DNA from: Paenibacillus aceris
GTDB lineage: Bacteria > Bacillota > Bacilli > Paenibacillales > NBRC-103111
Assembly: GCF_017874035.1 (NCBI RefSeq)
Contig: NZ_JAGGKV010000004.1
Coordinates: forward strand, 372,001 to 436,000
Length of the DNA: 64,000 bases
Reading direction: 5' to 3'
Position 1 is the stretch's first letter, and each line of letters starts with the position of its first letter. A model generated the notes under the pieces. It ran no database searches and had not been told where the DNA came from. It was given only the letters and a program-made list of their open reading frames with translations. Below, piece by piece: positions 23,107-31,509 of this stretch. The position numbers and the translations under genes are program-made.

Positions 23107-23214
23107 AATCAAGAGGTTTGAACCGTGGGGGCCCCAAAGTCGTGAAAATGGCTAGGGCTCTTTTCTCACCTCTAAAATATTCCCGGAATCTCTACCGGCA
23201 GCTCTCCATATGAT

Positions 23215-23817
23215 TTATCTTATTTTCTTTTTTCTATGATTAACATTTATAACCATTTCGCGGTTCATATCGAAATGGACCATTTTGCCATCAGCTAAGT
23301 CAACGAATCCTTTAACAAGAACCGCAATGGGAACCAATAATAAGAATGACTTCCAATAGGACCATCTCACAAGGTCATACATGTCAAGATACACGAATAA
23401 CGGCTCACCGACGAACGATATGACTAGCGAAGCCACTAAACCAGCAATTAAAAAAGATTTCCAGGCAGAAAACTTCTGATATATGTATGCATAAATGCAA
23501 GGAACAACAAAAAAGTCGACGGTATTAAGGTTTTCAGTAAATGGAACTAGCTGATGCGGGTATCGCCACAAGTCGAAAAACTTGCCAAGTTGGTCGGTCG
23601 TTCCGACGATCATGAAACTGGTCATGAAGGCAAGTGCTGTGCTGAGTGTTCTCTTTCGATCCATATAGATGAGCAGCAGCACAACAAATAGCACATTGGT
23701 AATGACGATGATCCACCACTGGAACGAAAAGATGTCATGATGCAGCCACCAGTCGAGCTCCATTCGGTTCTCTTTTATGTTTAATTCTTCGATTTCGTTT
23801 GGCATATCTGGCATCAT
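23215..23817 (-). CDS. CBO0543-family membrane protein
   Basis: A 200-residue protein with five or six membrane helices, including WWIIVITNVLFVVLLLIYMDRKR and FLIAGLVASLVISFVGEPLF, and a conserved tail WSYWKSFLLLVPIAVLVKGFVDL. It fits the CBO0543 family of spore-former membrane proteins of unknown function. AAAGGGA abuts the first ATG, so MPNEIEELN four codons later (23805) may be the true start. It follows the DUF3189 gene closely on the same strand. Confidence 0.75.
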   Translation of the reverse strand: MMPDMPNEIEELNIKENRMELDWWLHHDIFSFQWWIIVITNVLFVVLLLIYMDRKRTLSTALAFMTSFMIVGTTDQLGKFFDLWRYPHQLVPFTENLNTVDFFVVPCIYAYIYQKFSAWKSFLIAGLVASLVISFVGEPLFVYLDMYDLVRWSYWKSFLLLVPIAVLVKGFVDLADGKMVHFDMNREMVINVNHRKKKIR

Positions 23818-23831
23818 TCCCTTTATTTGAA

Positions 23832-24329
23832 TTATTTATTGTTTAGCATAATTAATTGTGAATTCGAGGTATTTGCGACTTGTTTTGTATGATGAACGAG
23901 ATTGACAATGTCTTGGTACGCTTGTTTCGCCCCTATAACCAATAAAGGTACCCCTATAAAATCAATCTTTAGCCATCGTGACAGCATCCCACCACATGTC
24001 ATCGAAAAAGGCACGGTCGGAGACGTATTCGATAAAATAATTTTTTCGGCGAGAACCTCTTCTTTAATCAACATATCGATTAAATTATAAATGCCCGGAA
24101 CTAGAATCTTAGACCTGCCTCTCCCCATTGTATATACCTTATTACCATCCTCATCTTTCCCGTGGAAGTATAGCTTTCCTCTGTCCTTGTACACCAATTT
24201 ATTGAAATTATGCGTATTCAGTATTTCATTTTTCGTGGGCTCGTGAGTTTCATCCAGTTTCTTCAGGTGATAAGCAGCAGCCAAAGCTGTAGTATGCGTT
24301 CCCCCGAAATCATTATAAATATAAATCAT
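23832..24329 (-). CDS. DUF3189 family protein
   Basis: A 165-residue cytosolic protein beginning MIYIYNDFGGTHTTALAAAYHLKKL, the hallmark of the DUF3189 family. Further features are ILVPGIYNLIDMLI and FSMTCGGMLSRWLKIDFIGVPLLVIGAKQAY. The N-terminal GGTHTT resembles a nucleotide-binding loop, but no reaction is known to me. GGGGG lies six bases before the ATG. It sits upstream of the CBO0543 gene with a 14-base gap, so they may be cotranscribed. Confidence 0.85.
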   Translation of the reverse strand: MIYIYNDFGGTHTTALAAAYHLKKLDETHEPTKNEILNTHNFNKLVYKDRGKLYFHGKDEDGNKVYTMGRGRSKILVPGIYNLIDMLIKEEVLAEKIILSNTSPTVPFSMTCGGMLSRWLKIDFIGVPLLVIGAKQAYQDIVNLVHHTKQVANTSNSQLIMLNNK

Positions 24330-24353
24330 AATTAACCCCCATTTTTCATGTAG

Positions 24354-24632
24354 CTAGCACGTTAGTTCTGAAATCATACTTATAATCGGAACTATGAACA
24401 GTAAACAGCCAAAAGCAAATGCTCCAATCTGAGGAGAGAGCGTCATTAACAATGCCCCTAGTATTTTCAACAGTCGTTTCTCTTCCTGCTTGACATCCTT
24501 ATACTCTGAATAGACGCCAGAAAAACTAAAACCAATAAATAGCAAACCAATCAACATAATAATCAACAAATCAATATATAGATTTCCTGTTATATTGGTA
24601 AAAGTAGAGCCCCGGCATGTGTTATGCCACAT
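24354..24632 (-). CDS. Small membrane protein, function unknown
   Basis: A 92-residue protein with two hydrophobic segments (LLIIMLIGLLFIGFSFSGVY and IGAFAFGCLLFIVPIISMI) separated by a basic, Glu-rich loop. AGGAG lies nine bases before the ATG at 24632. It is followed after 24 bases by the DUF3189 gene on the same strand. No family is recognised. Confidence 0.65.
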   Translation of the reverse strand: MWHNTCRGSTFTNITGNLYIDLLIIMLIGLLFIGFSFSGVYSEYKDVKQEEKRLLKILGALLMTLSPQIGAFAFGCLLFIVPIISMISELTC

Positions 24633-24764
24633 TTTTACCAACTCCTAGTAAGGGCAGTTACTGCTGTTTTCAGGGTATTATGTCCAATATGATGGAAACC
24701 ATGTATGCGTTTATTCACCTGGCTGTCGTATGTTAGAATGGTATCTTGAGGAGTTGATCAACGA

Positions 24765-25145
24765 ATGGAATTTATGCGTACGATGGCAGAAGATAGAATC
24801 CAGGAGGCTATACGCCGTGGAGAATTAGACAATCTTCCCGGTGCTGGCAAGCCACTTCCCCCTGACCACTTGGAGAATGTCCCAGAAGAACTGCGAATAG
24901 GTTTCAAGCTGCTAAAAAATGCAGGGCTGATTCCCGAAGAGATGCAGATTCGCAAAGACATGTTATCGCTAGGTGATCTACTAGCCGTCTGCCGAGACGG
25001 CGCTGAACGCCAAAAACTTCAACGTGAATTATCAATCAAGCGGTTCCGCTATCAATCACTGATGTCAGACCGCGGTTGGATCGAATCAGAAGCTTTCACC
25101 GAGTACGAACGTCAAATTAACATAAAGCTGACCGAGAGAGATTAG
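24765..25145 (+). CDS. DUF1992 / DnaJ-homologue subfamily C member 28-type protein
   Basis: A 126-residue protein with AEDRIQEAIRRGELDNLPGAGKPLP, the signature of the DUF1992 (DNAJC28 conserved) domain, then LRIGFKLLKNAGLIPEEMQIRKDM. No J-domain HPD motif is present. The family is widespread and of unknown function. GAGGAG precedes the start. It appears monocistronic. Confidence 0.88.
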   Translation: MEFMRTMAEDRIQEAIRRGELDNLPGAGKPLPPDHLENVPEELRIGFKLLKNAGLIPEEMQIRKDMLSLGDLLAVCRDGAERQKLQRELSIKRFRYQSLMSDRGWIESEAFTEYERQINIKLTERD

Positions 25146-25311
25146 GAAAATGAACCTAAACCAATACCAATACCAATACCTTAAATTAATCTCCCTTTCT
25201 TCTTAAGTTTACCTCTTTTAATGAACGTGGCATTATTCTATGCTAAAAATACCAACTACGAGACAGCATCCTACTACTTTAAAGAAGAGAGGGTGATCGG
25301 CACTAGAGAAA

Positions 25312-25325
25312 TGTAATCGCTTACC
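25312..25325 (+). promoter_or_regulatory. Candidate cre box upstream of the second dockerin protein
   Basis: TGTAATCGCTTACC fits the cre consensus TGWAANCGNTNWCA at 13 of 14 positions (last base differs). It lies 51 bases before the start codon, so binding would block transcription or early elongation. Confidence 0.5.
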
Positions 25326-25375
25326 TAATGGCATCATGCATGAGGTTTCTTTTCTAATCTAAGGGAGGTTTACGA

Positions 25376-28300
25376 ATGCGTAGTTTTAAGAAAATAGTTT
25401 CATCCGTATCCATGATGGCGATTGTCCTCAGTTTATGGAGTCCTGCAGGAATTTCACAAGCAGCAACTCCGATTACGGATGCGAATTCAACGATTTTTGG
25501 CCCTAATGTCTATGTGTTTAGCCCGGATATGCCAGCTGCTGATATTCAAAGCACCGCTAGTTCCATATTTGGCAGACAGGAAAATAATGAGTTTGGTACA
25601 GAAAGAGATGCCCTCTTGTTTAAACCAGGAAGCTATAATGTTAATTTCTATGTAGGCTTCAATACGCAGGTATCTGGTTTGGGACAAAATCCGGATGATG
25701 TGTTGATAAACGGTGGACTCAATGTGAATGCAGATTGGGATAACGGGAATGCAACGCGTAACTTCTGGCGCGGTATTGAAAACCTGAGTATTAATCCGAC
25801 ACTCACAATTCCTGCTCCAGCGCATATTTCTTCTGGGACAACGCAAATCGCCGTTTCACAGGCGGCACCTCTCCGACGGTTACACATTAAAGGTAAATTG
25901 AATTTGTTTGACTTTGATTCGAATTGGAATGCTGGATGGGCAAGCGGAGGCTTTCTAGCAGATTCCATTGTCGATGGCCAGATAACGCCAGCTTCCCAGC
26001 AGCAATGGTTCTCTCGAAACAGCCAGTGGTCGAATTGGTCCAATGGGGTCTGGAACATGCTATTCGTAGGTGACAAGAATACACCAGCGGGGACATTCCC
26101 AGATCAGCCGTATACAGTTGTTCCCAACACGCCGGTCATCCGGGAGAAGCCTTATTTATATATCGACAATACGAATCAATATCAAGTGTTTGTTCCATCG
26201 CTCTCACAGGATACGCAAGGGGCAAGCTGGGCTACGGGAGCAACACCAGGTCAGTCCATAGGGATCGACCAATTCTACATTGTTCGTTCCGATCAACCTA
26301 GTACATCGAGTGCTGCAAGCATCAATGCTGCATTAGCAGCTGGGAAGAATTTGCTCTTTACGCCGGGAATCTATCGTTTGGATGATACAATTCGTATCAA
26401 TAATGCAAATACAGTTGTACTTGGAATAGGGATGCCAACGTTAATACCAACTACAGATAAACCGGCGATGACGGTTGCTGATGTGGACGGAGTGAAATTA
26501 GCAGGTCTGCTTTATGAGGCTGGTCCAAATGCAACCTCGACTCTATTGGAAATTGGACCTACAGGAAGCACAAACAATCACGCAACGAATCCAACCTCGT
26601 TACACGATTTATTCTTCCGAACAGGTGGAGCCGTAGCTGGGACAAACACATCACAAATGAAAATCAACAGCAATAACGTCATCGGGGATCATTTCTGGAT
26701 GTGGCGCGCTGACCATGGTGCTGGTGCAGGTTGGACCAGTAATGTATCGACGAATGGACTAATTGTAAATGGAACCGATGTCACAATTTACGGATTATTC
26801 AACGAGCATCACAATGAGTATCAGACGATATGGAATGGGAACGGCGGTCGGTTGTATTTCTATCAATCCGAAATTCCGTATGATGTTCCAAATCAAGCGG
26901 CTTGGATGAACGGAAGCAAGAAAGGCTACGCGTCCTATAAAGTGGCGGACTCCGTAACCACACATGAGGCTTGGGGGCTTGGCGTTTATTCTTACTTCAG
27001 GGATGCTGCTGTGAAGCTGGATAGCGCAATTGAAGCACCCAATACCGCAGGGGTCAAAATTCATCACGCAACGTCCATTTGGTTAAATGGAACGCCAGGC
27101 AGTGAAATCACGCACATCGTTAACAATCTTGGCGGTCGTGTCTACGGCAGTTCAGGTACAGCGATGAGACAAACGCTTAATGAATTCGTCGGTACGGATG
27201 TTGGTGATTCGGTACCACCTAGTGCTCCTACGAATTTAGCAGCGACTGCAACGACGTATAACCAAGTTAATCTGACTTGGACAGCATCGACTGATAACGT
27301 ATCGGTAGCGAGCTATGACATTTACCGCAACGGCAGTCTTATTGGAAACACAACATCGAGCTCATATAGCGACACCAGTACGAAACCTGGAACAGCCTAC
27401 AGCTACACAGTTACAGCGAAAGATGGCGCCAACAACGTTTCGGCCGTTAGTAATACCGCAACTGTGACTACACCAAAGAAACCGTTAGATCGAACGGGCT
27501 GGACGGCAACTTCGACCTCAACAAGCACAGACGGTCCAATGAATCTTTTGGATGGTAACATGAACACTCGATTTAGTATGGGGAAACCTATGGCGCCAAG
27601 TCCGGAGCAATCCTTCACTATCGATATGAAAGTTCCAACGGCTATCACTAGTATCGAGATGGATTCAACAGGCAGCAATACGGACTATGCTCGAGGTTAT
27701 GAGCTCTATGTTTCAAATGACGGCGTAAACTGGGGCAGTCCAATTGCAACGGGTACTCCTGTCTCCGGTCCGATCGTTACTGTCAACTTTGAACCTCAAA
27801 CTGTCCGGTATTTCAAAGTCATCCAAACGGGTAAAGTCTCGAACTGGTGGTCAGTTCGGGAGCTAAGAGTATATGGCTTGACAGCAGCTTCAGCTGCCTT
27901 AACTGTCCCCGCGAAAGTGACCAGCGGACAAAACTTTGATGCCACCGTTGATTTGGACAGTGTGGTGTCAAATGTATATGCCCAAGATATTACTATCACT
28001 TACGATCCTAACGTGGTGGAGTTCATTTCGGCGGAATCCTTACAGCCTAAGGTCGTTATTGCGGCTCATTCCAATGCTGGAGGTCGTTTGCGATTGTTGA
28101 CTGCGAATATTGGCGGCGGCAATGTGAACGGTTCATTATTGACGCTGCATTGGAAAGCGAAAGAAACAAATGATAATGTCAGCACCACAATAGCTCTTTC
28201 CAGTCTTGTGTTGGCAGATTTACAAACGGAAACCAATCTGGATGGAAGTTCGAAAGTCGTTCTCGTAAAAGCCATTGTAGATCTAACTGAACTGAGAACG

Positions 28301-28696
28301 CTGATTAATGATGCACAAACGAAGCATGATGCAGCCACAGAAGGTTCTGGTACCGGTCAATACCCTGCTGGCTCGAAAGCAACACTGCAAGCCGCAATTA
28401 CTTCAGCCTATAATGTAGCAAATAATTCAGATGCAACGAAGCTAGAAGTCGCAGGAGCGATTACGGCACTGACTGCAGCCCTTCAATCATTCTCGTCTTC
28501 CGTCAACACAACTGATCCAGCAGACCTGAATAATGACGGACAATTCACGGTAGGCGATTTAGCTATTGTGGCAGCGGCATATGGCAAAACCTCTTCAGAT
28601 GCAGATTGGGCAATGTATAAACGAGCCGACTCTAACAGAGATGGCAAGGTAGATCTAGCAGACTTAGCTGCTGTTGCACAACGTATTTTGCAATAA
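25376..28696 (+). CDS. Secreted beta-helix protein with FN3, discoidin, cohesin, FIVAR and dockerin modules
   Basis: A 1106-residue secreted protein with a signal peptide ending near Ala29-Ala30 (ISQAA). Residues ~33-610 belong to the right-handed beta-helix family often misnamed adenylyl cyclase or coagulation factor 5/8 protein (QAAPLRRLHIKGKLNL, NPTSLHDLFFRTGG, NNVIGDHFWMWRADHG, DSVTTHEAWGLG). Then come fibronectin III (~611-700), F5/8 type C carbohydrate-binding (~701-840), cohesin-like (~845-965), FIVAR (~970-1045) and dockerin (~1048-1106; DLNNDGQFTVGDL, DSNRDGKVDLADL). AGGGAGG precedes the ATG. It is probably a glycan-degrading enzyme; the catalytic activity is not established from sequence. 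Confidence 0.88.
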   Translation: MRSFKKIVSSVSMMAIVLSLWSPAGISQAATPITDANSTIFGPNVYVFSPDMPAADIQSTASSIFGRQENNEFGTERDALLFKPGSYNVNFYVGFNTQVSGLGQNPDDVLINGGLNVNADWDNGNATRNFWRGIENLSINPTLTIPAPAHISSGTTQIAVSQAAPLRRLHIKGKLNLFDFDSNWNAGWASGGFLADSIVDGQITPASQQQWFSRNSQWSNWSNGVWNMLFVGDKNTPAGTFPDQPYTVVPNTPVIREKPYLYIDNTNQYQVFVPSLSQDTQGASWATGATPGQSIGIDQFYIVRSDQPSTSSAASINAALAAGKNLLFTPGIYRLDDTIRINNANTVVLGIGMPTLIPTTDKPAMTVADVDGVKLAGLLYEAGPNATSTLLEIGPTGSTNNHATNPTSLHDLFFRTGGAVAGTNTSQMKINSNNVIGDHFWMWRADHGAGAGWTSNVSTNGLIVNGTDVTIYGLFNEHHNEYQTIWNGNGGRLYFYQSEIPYDVPNQAAWMNGSKKGYASYKVADSVTTHEAWGLGVYSYFRDAAVKLDSAIEAPNTAGVKIHHATSIWLNGTPGSEITHIVNNLGGRVYGSSGTAMRQTLNEFVGTDVGDSVPPSAPTNLAATATTYNQVNLTWTASTDNVSVASYDIYRNGSLIGNTTSSSYSDTSTKPGTAYSYTVTAKDGANNVSAVSNTATVTTPKKPLDRTGWTATSTSTSTDGPMNLLDGNMNTRFSMGKPMAPSPEQSFTIDMKVPTAITSIEMDSTGSNTDYARGYELYVSNDGVNWGSPIATGTPVSGPIVTVNFEPQTVRYFKVIQTGKVSNWWSVRELRVYGLTAASAALTVPAKVTSGQNFDATVDLDSVVSNVYAQDITITYDPNVVEFISAESLQPKVVIAAHSNAGGRLRLLTANIGGGNVNGSLLTLHWKAKETNDNVSTTIALSSLVLADLQTETNLDGSSKVVLVKAIVDLTELRTLINDAQTKHDAATEGSGTGQYPAGSKATLQAAITSAYNVANNSDATKLEVAGAITALTAALQSFSSSVNTTDPADLNNDGQFTVGDLAIVAAAYGKTSSDADWAMYKRADSNRDGKVDLADLAAVAQRILQ

Positions 28697-28719
28697 TAAC
28701 CTTCGTAAATAGGGTAAAA

Positions 28720-28779
28720 AGTTAAAATGCAAAAAGAGCGGGGAAAATCCCCACTCTTTTTGCATTTCCTATTTTAACT
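28720..28779. terminator. Bidirectional terminator
   Basis: AGTTAAAAT GCAAAAAGAG, GGGGAAAATCCCC, CTCTTTTTGCA and ATTTTAACT form a very long near-perfect stem between two convergent genes; its right end reaches the last codons of the minus-strand gene. Confidence 0.85.
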
Positions 28780-29109
28780 TTCAGTTTCCTCCGATGGTTC
28801 AAATATTTTGACGACTTCATACATACAAGGTTCAAACTTTGCTATAGCCAATGCTTCCTGAAGATACGGAAGAGGTTTAGGATCATTTCGCATAGCTTGA
28901 TAATGTTCCTCACTTCTCCATTGAGCATACATGGTGACCTTAGTCCCATCTAAACTTCGATGAAGGCTAGATGAAATAAATCCAGGAGCGTAACGAACGG
29001 AGACATCTGTTGCACTGGTAAGTAACTCAACTAAACGACCTTGATTTTCGGGATCAACTGTGAACACGTTAATAAATGTAAGTACGCGATCCATTGATAT
29101 TTGAGTCAT
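28774..29109 (-). CDS. Antibiotic biosynthesis monooxygenase (ABM) domain protein
   Basis: A 111-residue ferredoxin-like alpha/beta protein: VLTFINVFTVDPENQGRLVELL, PGFISSSLHRSLDGTKVTMYAQWRSEEHYQAMRND. This is the ABM pattern shared by small cofactor-free monooxygenases and haem-degrading relatives; no haem-ligand residue can be assigned. GAGGAG precedes the ATG. The SDR gene lies upstream on the same strand (100-base gap), so they may be read together in a redox or detoxification unit. Confidence 0.88.
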   Translation of the reverse strand: MTQISMDRVLTFINVFTVDPENQGRLVELLTSATDVSVRYAPGFISSSLHRSLDGTKVTMYAQWRSEEHYQAMRNDPKPLPYLQEALAIAKFEPCMYEVVKIFEPSEETES

Positions 29110-29209
29110 AAAGTTAGCTCCTCATTTCATATACCCCAACTCCTGCTACGGGATATTTTTGCTTTGTATAGCTTTATCATTCTTGTCATCGTTCTATACG
29201 TGCAAGTTA

Positions 29210-30088
29210 TTATTCTTCAAACTCGTCGTACATGCGTGTTACTGCCGGGTCCAACTCTCTTGCTTCAAAGTCGGTGGAGAGGCTAAGCTTCTCCCAACGC
29301 TTCGTTTCCGCTAACTTGCCAGAGTCCACCGCGTTTGCGATTGCAACGGCATCGCTTCCGAGAAGCAAGCGAAGCGGCGGGTTTTCTTCATTGACCATCG
29401 TTATGATCGCTTGCGCGGCTTTATCCGGATCGCCGTTCTCTTTGCCGGTTACGTCTCGCAGATGCTTTAGCAGGCCCCCGACCGTTTCTTTGTACTCGTC
29501 TCGAGGCTCGATATGCTGCATAGAGGAACCTGCCCAATCGGTACGGAAGCCGCCCGGTTCTATTAAAGTGACTTTGAGGCCTAGAGGGCCGACTTCTTTG
29601 GACAGTACCTCGGAGAATCCTTCCACTGCCCATTTTGCCGTTTGGTACGGCCCAAGACCTGGAGCGCCTGTACGCCCGCCGATGGATGAAAACTGAACAA
29701 TATGACCACTGCCTTGTTCTCTCATCATAGGCAGCGCGGCTTTCGTTACGTTAATGACGCCCCAAAGGTTCGTTTCCACTTGAGCACGAAAATCTTCCAT
29801 CGAAGTTTCTTCAATAGAGGAGACGTTGCCGTACCCTGCATTATTCACAAGGACATCCAAGCGTCCGAACGCTTCGAAAGCGACTTTGATAGCTGCTTCA
29901 GTCTGCTCGAACCGGTTTACATCCAACTGGACGATGCGAACCTGGCTGCCATAGCGTTCTGTAAGATCAGCAATCTGCTCTGTTTTTCGGGCCGTTGCAA
30001 CTAGTTGATCTCCTTTAGCCAGTACCGCTTCTGCAAGACTGCGGCCAAAACCTCGGGAACTTCCTGTAATTAACCAAACTTTTGACAT
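29210..30088 (-). CDS. Short-chain dehydrogenase/reductase (classical SDR)
   Basis: A 292-residue NAD(P)H-dependent oxidoreductase: nucleotide-binding TGSSRGFG at residues 8-15, LDVN near 55, NNAGYG near 82-87, and the catalytic FSSIGG...YQTAK (Ser, Tyr, Lys) near 135-160. The substrate loop follows PGGFRTDW. The length and motif set fit the classical subfamily; the Arg in TARK suggests NADP preference. GAGGAGG precedes the ATG. The promoter is bracketed by two operator-like palindromes, so expression is probably inducible. Confidence 0.93.
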   Translation of the reverse strand: MSKVWLITGSSRGFGRSLAEAVLAKGDQLVATARKTEQIADLTERYGSQVRIVQLDVNRFEQTEAAIKVAFEAFGRLDVLVNNAGYGNVSSIEETSMEDFRAQVETNLWGVINVTKAALPMMREQGSGHIVQFSSIGGRTGAPGLGPYQTAKWAVEGFSEVLSKEVGPLGLKVTLIEPGGFRTDWAGSSMQHIEPRDEYKETVGGLLKHLRDVTGKENGDPDKAAQAIITMVNEENPPLRLLLGSDAVAIANAVDSGKLAETKRWEKLSLSTDFEARELDPAVTRMYDEFEE

Positions 30089-30112
30089 CTATATTTGCCT
30101 CCTCGATATTTG

Positions 30113-30186
30113 TTTGGAATGTTTACTCCAAAATAAGTATAGTCCCACACCTCCTTTAAGTCAATGGATTTTGGAATGTTTATTCC
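30113..30186 (-). promoter_or_regulatory. SDR promoter flanked by two operator-like palindromes
   Basis: On the minus strand TTGACT (30159-30164), 17 bases, TATACT (30136-30141) is a strong promoter. GGAATGTTTATTCC (30173-30186) lies just upstream of the -35. TTTGGAATGTTTACTCCAAA (30113-30132) lies just downstream of the -10. Both share the core GGAATGTTTA-TCC, as expected for a dimeric TetR- or MarR-type repressor. No such regulator gene adjoins. Confidence 0.8.
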
Positions 30187-30409
30187 GCGCAAATATTACA
30201 AATCTATTTCCCAAGAAGACTTTTTGTATTATTCAGTTTAAACACACAGTATTAAGAAGACATTAGATAGTCGGAATATCATGATTCTGGAAAATTCATT
30301 CCATAAATGCATTACTGAACACAGCGGTTTCGGAACGTATATTCTAAAATTCCGATTCGTTAATTAAAGAAAGCGAAAGAAAAGCCGATGCCACATTGAA
30401 CAATTACAA

Positions 30410-30452
30410 TAAAAAAAGCCCTTTAGGACTCTTGAATTCCAAAGGGTTTTTT
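30410..30452. terminator. Terminator-type hairpin
   Basis: AAAAAAGCCCTTTAGG pairs with CCAAAGGGTTTTTT with small bulges around an 11-base loop. It works on both strands and starts right at the stop of a 41-codon minus-strand frame. Confidence 0.65.
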
Positions 30453-30576
30453 ACATGACTATTCCAAGGAAACTATTAATTAGTATCGGCTGGCTGATAA
30501 TCTCCAGGTACCATCCCTGTTGAAATCCGAGATATGACTCATCACATAATCGAAAAATTGTTTTGATTTCCTCCAC
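30451..30576 (-). CDS. Possible 41-residue peptide or gene remnant
   Basis: A GTG-started frame reads VEEIKTIFRLCDESYLGFQQGWYLEIISQPILINSFLGIVM and stops exactly at a terminator. The composition is protein-like with a hydrophobic C terminus. AAAGGAGG lies 20 bases upstream, too far for good initiation. It is either a small peptide gene or the tail of a deleted gene. Confidence 0.25.
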   Translation of the reverse strand: MEEIKTIFRLCDESYLGFQQGWYLEIISQPILINSFLGIVM

Positions 30577-30704
30577 AAAAAATTTCTAACTTAATACCTC
30601 CTTTTTTTGTGACACTGATAAGACAAATAGCGACTTCTACATGTAGCATATAAATTTGAGGGTAATTATGGATGATTAGGGAATGGGATCGGCGTCAATA
30701 CCAC

Positions 30705-30744
30705 AAAAAAAAGCCTGCAGCCTTTTTCGGCAGCAGACTTTTTT
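30705..30744. terminator. Terminator of the DUF2238 gene
   Basis: AAAAAAGCCTGCAGCC, TTTTTC, GGCAGCAGACTTTTTT forms an imperfect stem with A and T runs on both sides, about 50 bases after the minus-strand stop codon. Confidence 0.65.
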
Positions 30745-30794
30745 ATTTACACCGATCTTTTCACAAAGGGGCTGTAGGCGCAAAGAAGCTAATG

Positions 30795-31388
30795 CTACTT
30801 CGATTCCAGGCGCTGCTTCCAGTCCAGCATACACATGCTTGTGACGGCTCCGGCCAGACCGAGTCCCATATCCTTTTCCGAGTCGAAAGGGTCGCCCTGC
30901 ATGCCTACGTACTCCTCCCCCGCTTGTCCGGCAACTAATGCCGCCCCCATTTCAATAATTTCGAACAACGCGCTGAAGCCGAAGACGATTGCCACGGGCA
31001 AAACGTATGACCAGATTCCCCGCCGCACAGCTGTTACACGGGTCAACCACTCGCGTGCCGGATAGGTCCAGAGCAAGCCGAACAAGAAATGCACGACTCT
31101 GTCGTAATAGCTTCTGTGCGTATGCAAGGCCCCTTTCAACCAAACATCAAACGGCGTGCCTTGATACGTATAGTGAGCTCCATAGGCATGGAAGCAAAGA
31201 AACACGAAGATAAGCCAATAGGAAAGCATGGAGAATTGGAATCTCCGGAATGTGCATACAAGAAGTATCACGACGGCAATGAGCAGCAGGTTCTCCATCA
31301 GCCACTGCATCCGATCGGTCGGCGAGATCGCCAAAATGCCCCAATACACGGCAAACACAAAGAGTATGACTTGCAATTGCTTAAGCAT
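30795..31388 (-). CDS. DUF2238 (YjdF-like) membrane protein
   Basis: A 197-residue protein with six membrane helices, containing the family motifs HAYGAHYTY, YYDRVVHFLFGLL and FEIIEMGAAL...DPFDSEKDMGLGLAGA. DUF2238 proteins resemble E. coli YjdF and have no known function; the conserved Asp/His/Glu pattern in membrane segments suggests a membrane enzyme or metal site. The frame opens at GTG 31397, but ATG 31388 has AGAGGTGG at good spacing. It is monocistronic. Confidence 0.88.
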   Translation of the reverse strand: MLKQLQVILFVFAVYWGILAISPTDRMQWLMENLLLIAVVILLVCTFRRFQFSMLSYWLIFVFLCFHAYGAHYTYQGTPFDVWLKGALHTHRSYYDRVVHFLFGLLWTYPAREWLTRVTAVRRGIWSYVLPVAIVFGFSALFEIIEMGAALVAGQAGEEYVGMQGDPFDSEKDMGLGLAGAVTSMCMLDWKQRLESK

Positions 31389-31509
31389 AAAGTCCACCTC
31401 TCTTCAAGCAACAATGAAAACCGAATAAGCTGATTTTCATATTGTGGACATAAATGTAAACATCATGCGCTCCTTTGCAATAATCTCGAGCCACATTTTG
31501 CTTTAGACT

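Noticed and set aside
25648..26076. 142-codon minus-strand frame
   Set aside because: Shadow of the beta-helix protein gene; no ribosome site or family resemblance.
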